Shown here: positions 61,713 through 64,000 of the stretch, piece by piece
How positions within the stretch are numbered: position 1 is the first letter of the stretch
How the letters are laid out: the number at the start of each line of letters is the position of its first letter
DNA from: Chryseobacterium mucoviscidosis
Lineage (GTDB): Bacteria > Bacteroidota > Bacteroidia > Flavobacteriales > Weeksellaceae
DNA length: 64,000 bases
Direction of reading: 5' to 3'
Assembly: GCF_002177115.1 (NCBI RefSeq)
Contig: NZ_MVAG01000103.1
Location: 38,920 to 102,919, forward strand
Program-made: the position numbers and the translations under genes
Notes under the pieces: generated by a model
Databases searched by the model: none
Told to the model about the DNA's origin: nothing
Seen by the model: only the letters and a program-made list of their open reading frames with translations

Positions 61713-62591
61713 ATGAAAAAGCTTTTCCTCATACTTACCCTTACGATTTCTACCTTCTCATTTTCCCAGCAGGCTGATCTTTTTAAAATAAAAAAATACA
61801 GAATCACTTATCTGGATGATAAAATAAAAGAAACTTCCGGTTTAAGTTTAATGAACGGAAAACTGTATACTTTTAATGACAGCGGAAATTCTCCCGAACT
61901 TTTTGAGTTGGATAAATCGACAGGACAAATCATCGGCACGATACAAATCAACGGAAAAAATAAAGATTGGGAAGCACTTACAAACGATAGTAAAAACTTC
62001 TATATCGGAGATTTCGGAAACAACGGCGGAACAAGAAAAGACCTCGAAATTTATAAAGTTCCTTTTGAAAATAATTCATCAAAAAACGATTCGGTTAAAT
62101 TAATTTCTTTTGAATATCCTGAACAGCAGAAATTTATTCCCAAATATTCCGAAACGGATTTCGATGCGGAAGCGATGATTTATCTGAATGGTAAAATTCA
62201 TCTTTTTACGAAAGAGTGGGGTTCAAAATCAACAACACATTACCTTATCGATCCTGAAATTTCAGAAAAGCAGAAAGCTCAAAAAATCGAAAATTACAAG
62301 ACCGGTTTTATGGTAACAGATGCTTCTTATTTTAATAAAAAGCTCTATTTAATAGGCTATACCAAGAAGACAGAAGTGTTTTTAGATATTTTTGATGAAG
62401 CAGAGCCTGGAATTTTTTTTAAACAAAATCCCAAACATTATTATCTCGGAAGCGCTTTATCCATTGGACAAATTGAAGGAATTGCCGTTGATGAAACAGG
62501 AATTTATATTTCAGGGGAAAAGTTTCATTCTCCGATTGGCGGAGGAAAACAAAGCCTTTATTTTATTCCGATAGATAAACTCAAAGATTAA
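61713..62591 (+). CDS. Secreted beta-propeller-like protein, unknown
   Basis: A 292-residue exported protein. The signal is MKKLFLILTLTISTFSFSQQ. The mature part has repeating short strands with SGLSLMNGKLYTFNDSGNSP, WEALTNDSKNFYIGDFGNNG and a late GIAVDETGIYISGEKFHS. This resembles SdiA-regulated or phytase-like propellers in layout, but I make no family assignment. No type IX sorting domain is present. The ATG at 61713 is chosen for the signal peptide. Confidence 0.7.
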   Translation: MKKLFLILTLTISTFSFSQQADLFKIKKYRITYLDDKIKETSGLSLMNGKLYTFNDSGNSPELFELDKSTGQIIGTIQINGKNKDWEALTNDSKNFYIGDFGNNGGTRKDLEIYKVPFENNSSKNDSVKLISFEYPEQQKFIPKYSETDFDAEAMIYLNGKIHLFTKEWGSKSTTHYLIDPEISEKQKAQKIENYKTGFMVTDASYFNKKLYLIGYTKKTEVFLDIFDEAEPGIFFKQNPKHYYLGSALSIGQIEGIAVDETGIYISGEKFHSPIGGGKQSLYFIPIDKLKD

Positions 62592-62660
62592 TTTCCCTTA
62601 AAATTGCCCGAAAAAAATTATCTTTGTGGGAATTAATAATTTATCTCTTATTCAAGGATT

Positions 62661-63638
62661 GTGGCGAACACTGTTGAAGAAATCAAGCGACCGATCAATG
62701 AGGAAATGAAACTTTTCGAGCAGAAGTTTTATGAATCCATGCAGAGCAAAGTACCTTTACTAGATAAAGTCACTCGTTTTATTGTTACCACAAAAGGAAA
62801 GCAGATGCGTCCGATGTTTGTCTTTCTCTGTGCAAAATTAGTTGGCGACGTCAACGAAAAAACGTATCGCGGAGCCTCCATGATCGAGCTGATTCACACC
62901 GCAACTCTGGTTCATGATGATGTGGTGGATGAAAGTTTTAAACGTCGTAATTTCTTTTCAATCAATGCGTTGTGGAAGAATAAAATTGCGGTTTTGGTAG
63001 GGGATTATCTTTTGTCAAAATCCGTTTTATTATCAACAGATCACAAGGATTATGATTTATTGGGAGTAATTTCAAGAACCATCCGCGAAATGTCTGAAGG
63101 CGAACTTCTTCAGTTGGAAAAAGCTAGAAAACTGGATATTACAGAAGAGGTTTATTATGAAATCATCCGTCAGAAAACAGCGACTTTAATTGCTGCGTGC
63201 TGTGAAATCGGCGTTTTGTCGAATAATGCAGATGAAGTTCTGGCTAAAAAAATGATGGATTTCGGAACCTATACCGGAATGGCTTTCCAGATCAAAGACG
63301 ACCTTTTTGATTATTTAACTTCAAACGTTATTGGAAAACCTGTAGGAATTGATATTAAGGAGCAGAAAATGACGCTGCCTCTGATCCATACTTTGAAAAC
63401 AGCAAACGAGAAAGACCGAAAATACTATTTCAATACCATTAAACGTTACAATAACGATCAGAAACGCGTAAAAGAGCTGATTAATTTTGTTAAAAGTTCC
63501 GGAGGTCTGGAGTATGCCATTACCATAATGAAAGACTTTCAGCAGAAAGCAATTGATATTCTGAACGAATTTCCCGATTCTGAAGCAAAAAAGTCATTGC
63601 GAATCATGCTGGATTATGTCATCGAAAGAAAATTTTAA
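62661..63638 (+). CDS. Polyprenyl diphosphate synthase
   Basis: A 325-residue trans-prenyltransferase, probably for the menaquinone side chain (IspB/HepT-like). The first Asp-rich motif is TLVHDDVVDESFKRR (DDxxD) and the second is AFQIKDDLFDY. The GKQMRPMFVFLCAKL segment binds IPP. The start is GTG at 62661 (no nearby ATG); a TATCTTTG box at 62619-62626 lies 34 bases upstream. The protein is cytosolic or membrane-peripheral. Chain length cannot be read directly. Confidence 0.93.
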   Translation: MANTVEEIKRPINEEMKLFEQKFYESMQSKVPLLDKVTRFIVTTKGKQMRPMFVFLCAKLVGDVNEKTYRGASMIELIHTATLVHDDVVDESFKRRNFFSINALWKNKIAVLVGDYLLSKSVLLSTDHKDYDLLGVISRTIREMSEGELLQLEKARKLDITEEVYYEIIRQKTATLIAACCEIGVLSNNADEVLAKKMMDFGTYTGMAFQIKDDLFDYLTSNVIGKPVGIDIKEQKMTLPLIHTLKTANEKDRKYYFNTIKRYNNDQKRVKELINFVKSSGGLEYAITIMKDFQQKAIDILNEFPDSEAKKSLRIMLDYVIERKF

Positions 63639-63659
63639 AACAGATTTTTCAAAATAAAA

Positions 63660-63692
63660 AAAATCGGAATGTGCAAAACGTTCCGATTTTTT
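63660..63692 (+). terminator. Terminator after the polyprenyl synthase gene
   Basis: AAATCGGAA pairs with TTCCGATTT around an 11-base loop and is followed by T4. It can serve the converging fragment at 63698 as well. Confidence 0.82.
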
Positions 63693-63697
63693 ATTGG

Positions 63698-63955
63698 TTA
63701 TATTTTCTGAATCGTAATATTGGTAACATTACCACTTCCTGTACTTCCTGTTTCCGAAGCTAAAACCGTACAGTTTTGATTAGGAGCTGCCGTAAAACGC
63801 ACCTGATATCCTGCACTCGGTACAACAAGCATCGTCGTGTAGTTCATGAGTTCCCCAATTCTGACAGTGGCAGTAAGTGTAGGAGTATCTGCTCCTGCAT
63901 AATGGCTTCCTCTCGCAAGATAATTAACGTGAATTCGGAGAAAAACATGAGGTGC
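63698..63955 (-). pseudogene. 3' fragment of a beta-sandwich protein gene
   Basis: The minus-strand frame ends with TNITIQKI and a TAA at 63700-63698. It is open for 85 codons upstream to a stop at 63958-63956, with text such as VNYLARGSHYAGADTPTLTA and GYQVRFTAAPNQNC that looks like genuine protein. No start codon fits the beginning. A different frame carries MFFSEFTLIIL just upstream, so a frameshift near 63925 is possible. I read it as a degraded 3' end of a larger gene. Less likely, it is a short intact gene with an internal start. Confidence 0.4.
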
Positions 63956-64000
63956 TTAATGTCTAAAATTAATATTTTAGAATTGCACAAATACTAAAAC

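Overview
The window looks like chromosome from a flavobacterium close to Chryseobacterium. The evidence is: A+T-rich sequence; several genes preceded by Bacteroidetes-type promoters (TTG, 19-21 bases, TAnnTTTG); three secreted proteins with type B type-IX-secretion C-termini; and best resemblance of most housekeeping proteins to Flavobacteriia. I see no rRNA, tRNA, CRISPR array, transposase or prophage.

Layout. 1-12.8 kb: fatty-acid activation and oxidation (acyl-CoA ligase, acyl-CoA dehydrogenase), a DUF4349 lipoprotein, release factor 3, an MFS carrier, a CPBP protease, then rdgB, rnz and TIGR02757 genes. 12.9-21.6 kb: three paralogous choice-of-anchor L / type B sorting proteins in tandem, each with its own -7 box and terminator. 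21.7-26.5 kb: rsmA opposite ftsX, DUF3098, uppP, a small membrane protein, truB and rluF. 27-31.5 kb: a four-module helix-hairpin-helix protein, a probable outer-membrane protein and an alkaline phosphatase. 31.6-34.6 kb: a likely zinc-starvation locus (TrxR-like flavoprotein, COG0523 GTPase, MerC protein) divergent from a Fur/Zur regulator, with two palindromes on the shared promoters. 34.6-41 kb: Lrp regulator and DHA2 exporter, a small P-loop protein, an altered metallophosphoesterase, and a vWA-like lipoprotein paired with a PLD-like coiled-coil membrane protein. 41-47.8 kb: GH3 glucosidase, then an EamA-metN-metI-metQ cluster on the minus strand. 48-64 kb: GNAT, pirin, topB, thioesterase, S9 peptidase, DNA glycosylase, AIM24, queA, rlmN, sterol desaturase and polyprenyl synthase genes, ending in a gene remnant.

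The most notable signal is in front of the EamA-metNIQ cluster: an unannotated 32-codon ORF ending MMMYCCMPMLHSCCG. It is followed 26 nt later by an 11-bp terminator hairpin with a T-tract, and only then by the transporter gene. This is the architecture of a leader-peptide attenuator reading methionine/cysteine supply. A 7-7-7 inverted repeat sits at its promoter, and a second long hairpin plus T-tract lies just before metQ.

The intergenic regions are unusually rich in repeats: a ~200-bp element with terminal inverted repeats in four copies, nested palindrome clusters, tandem repeats with periods of 229, 102 and 22 bp, and spacers built from short quasi-repeats that fold back on themselves. 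All functional statements come from reading motifs; no database search was run.
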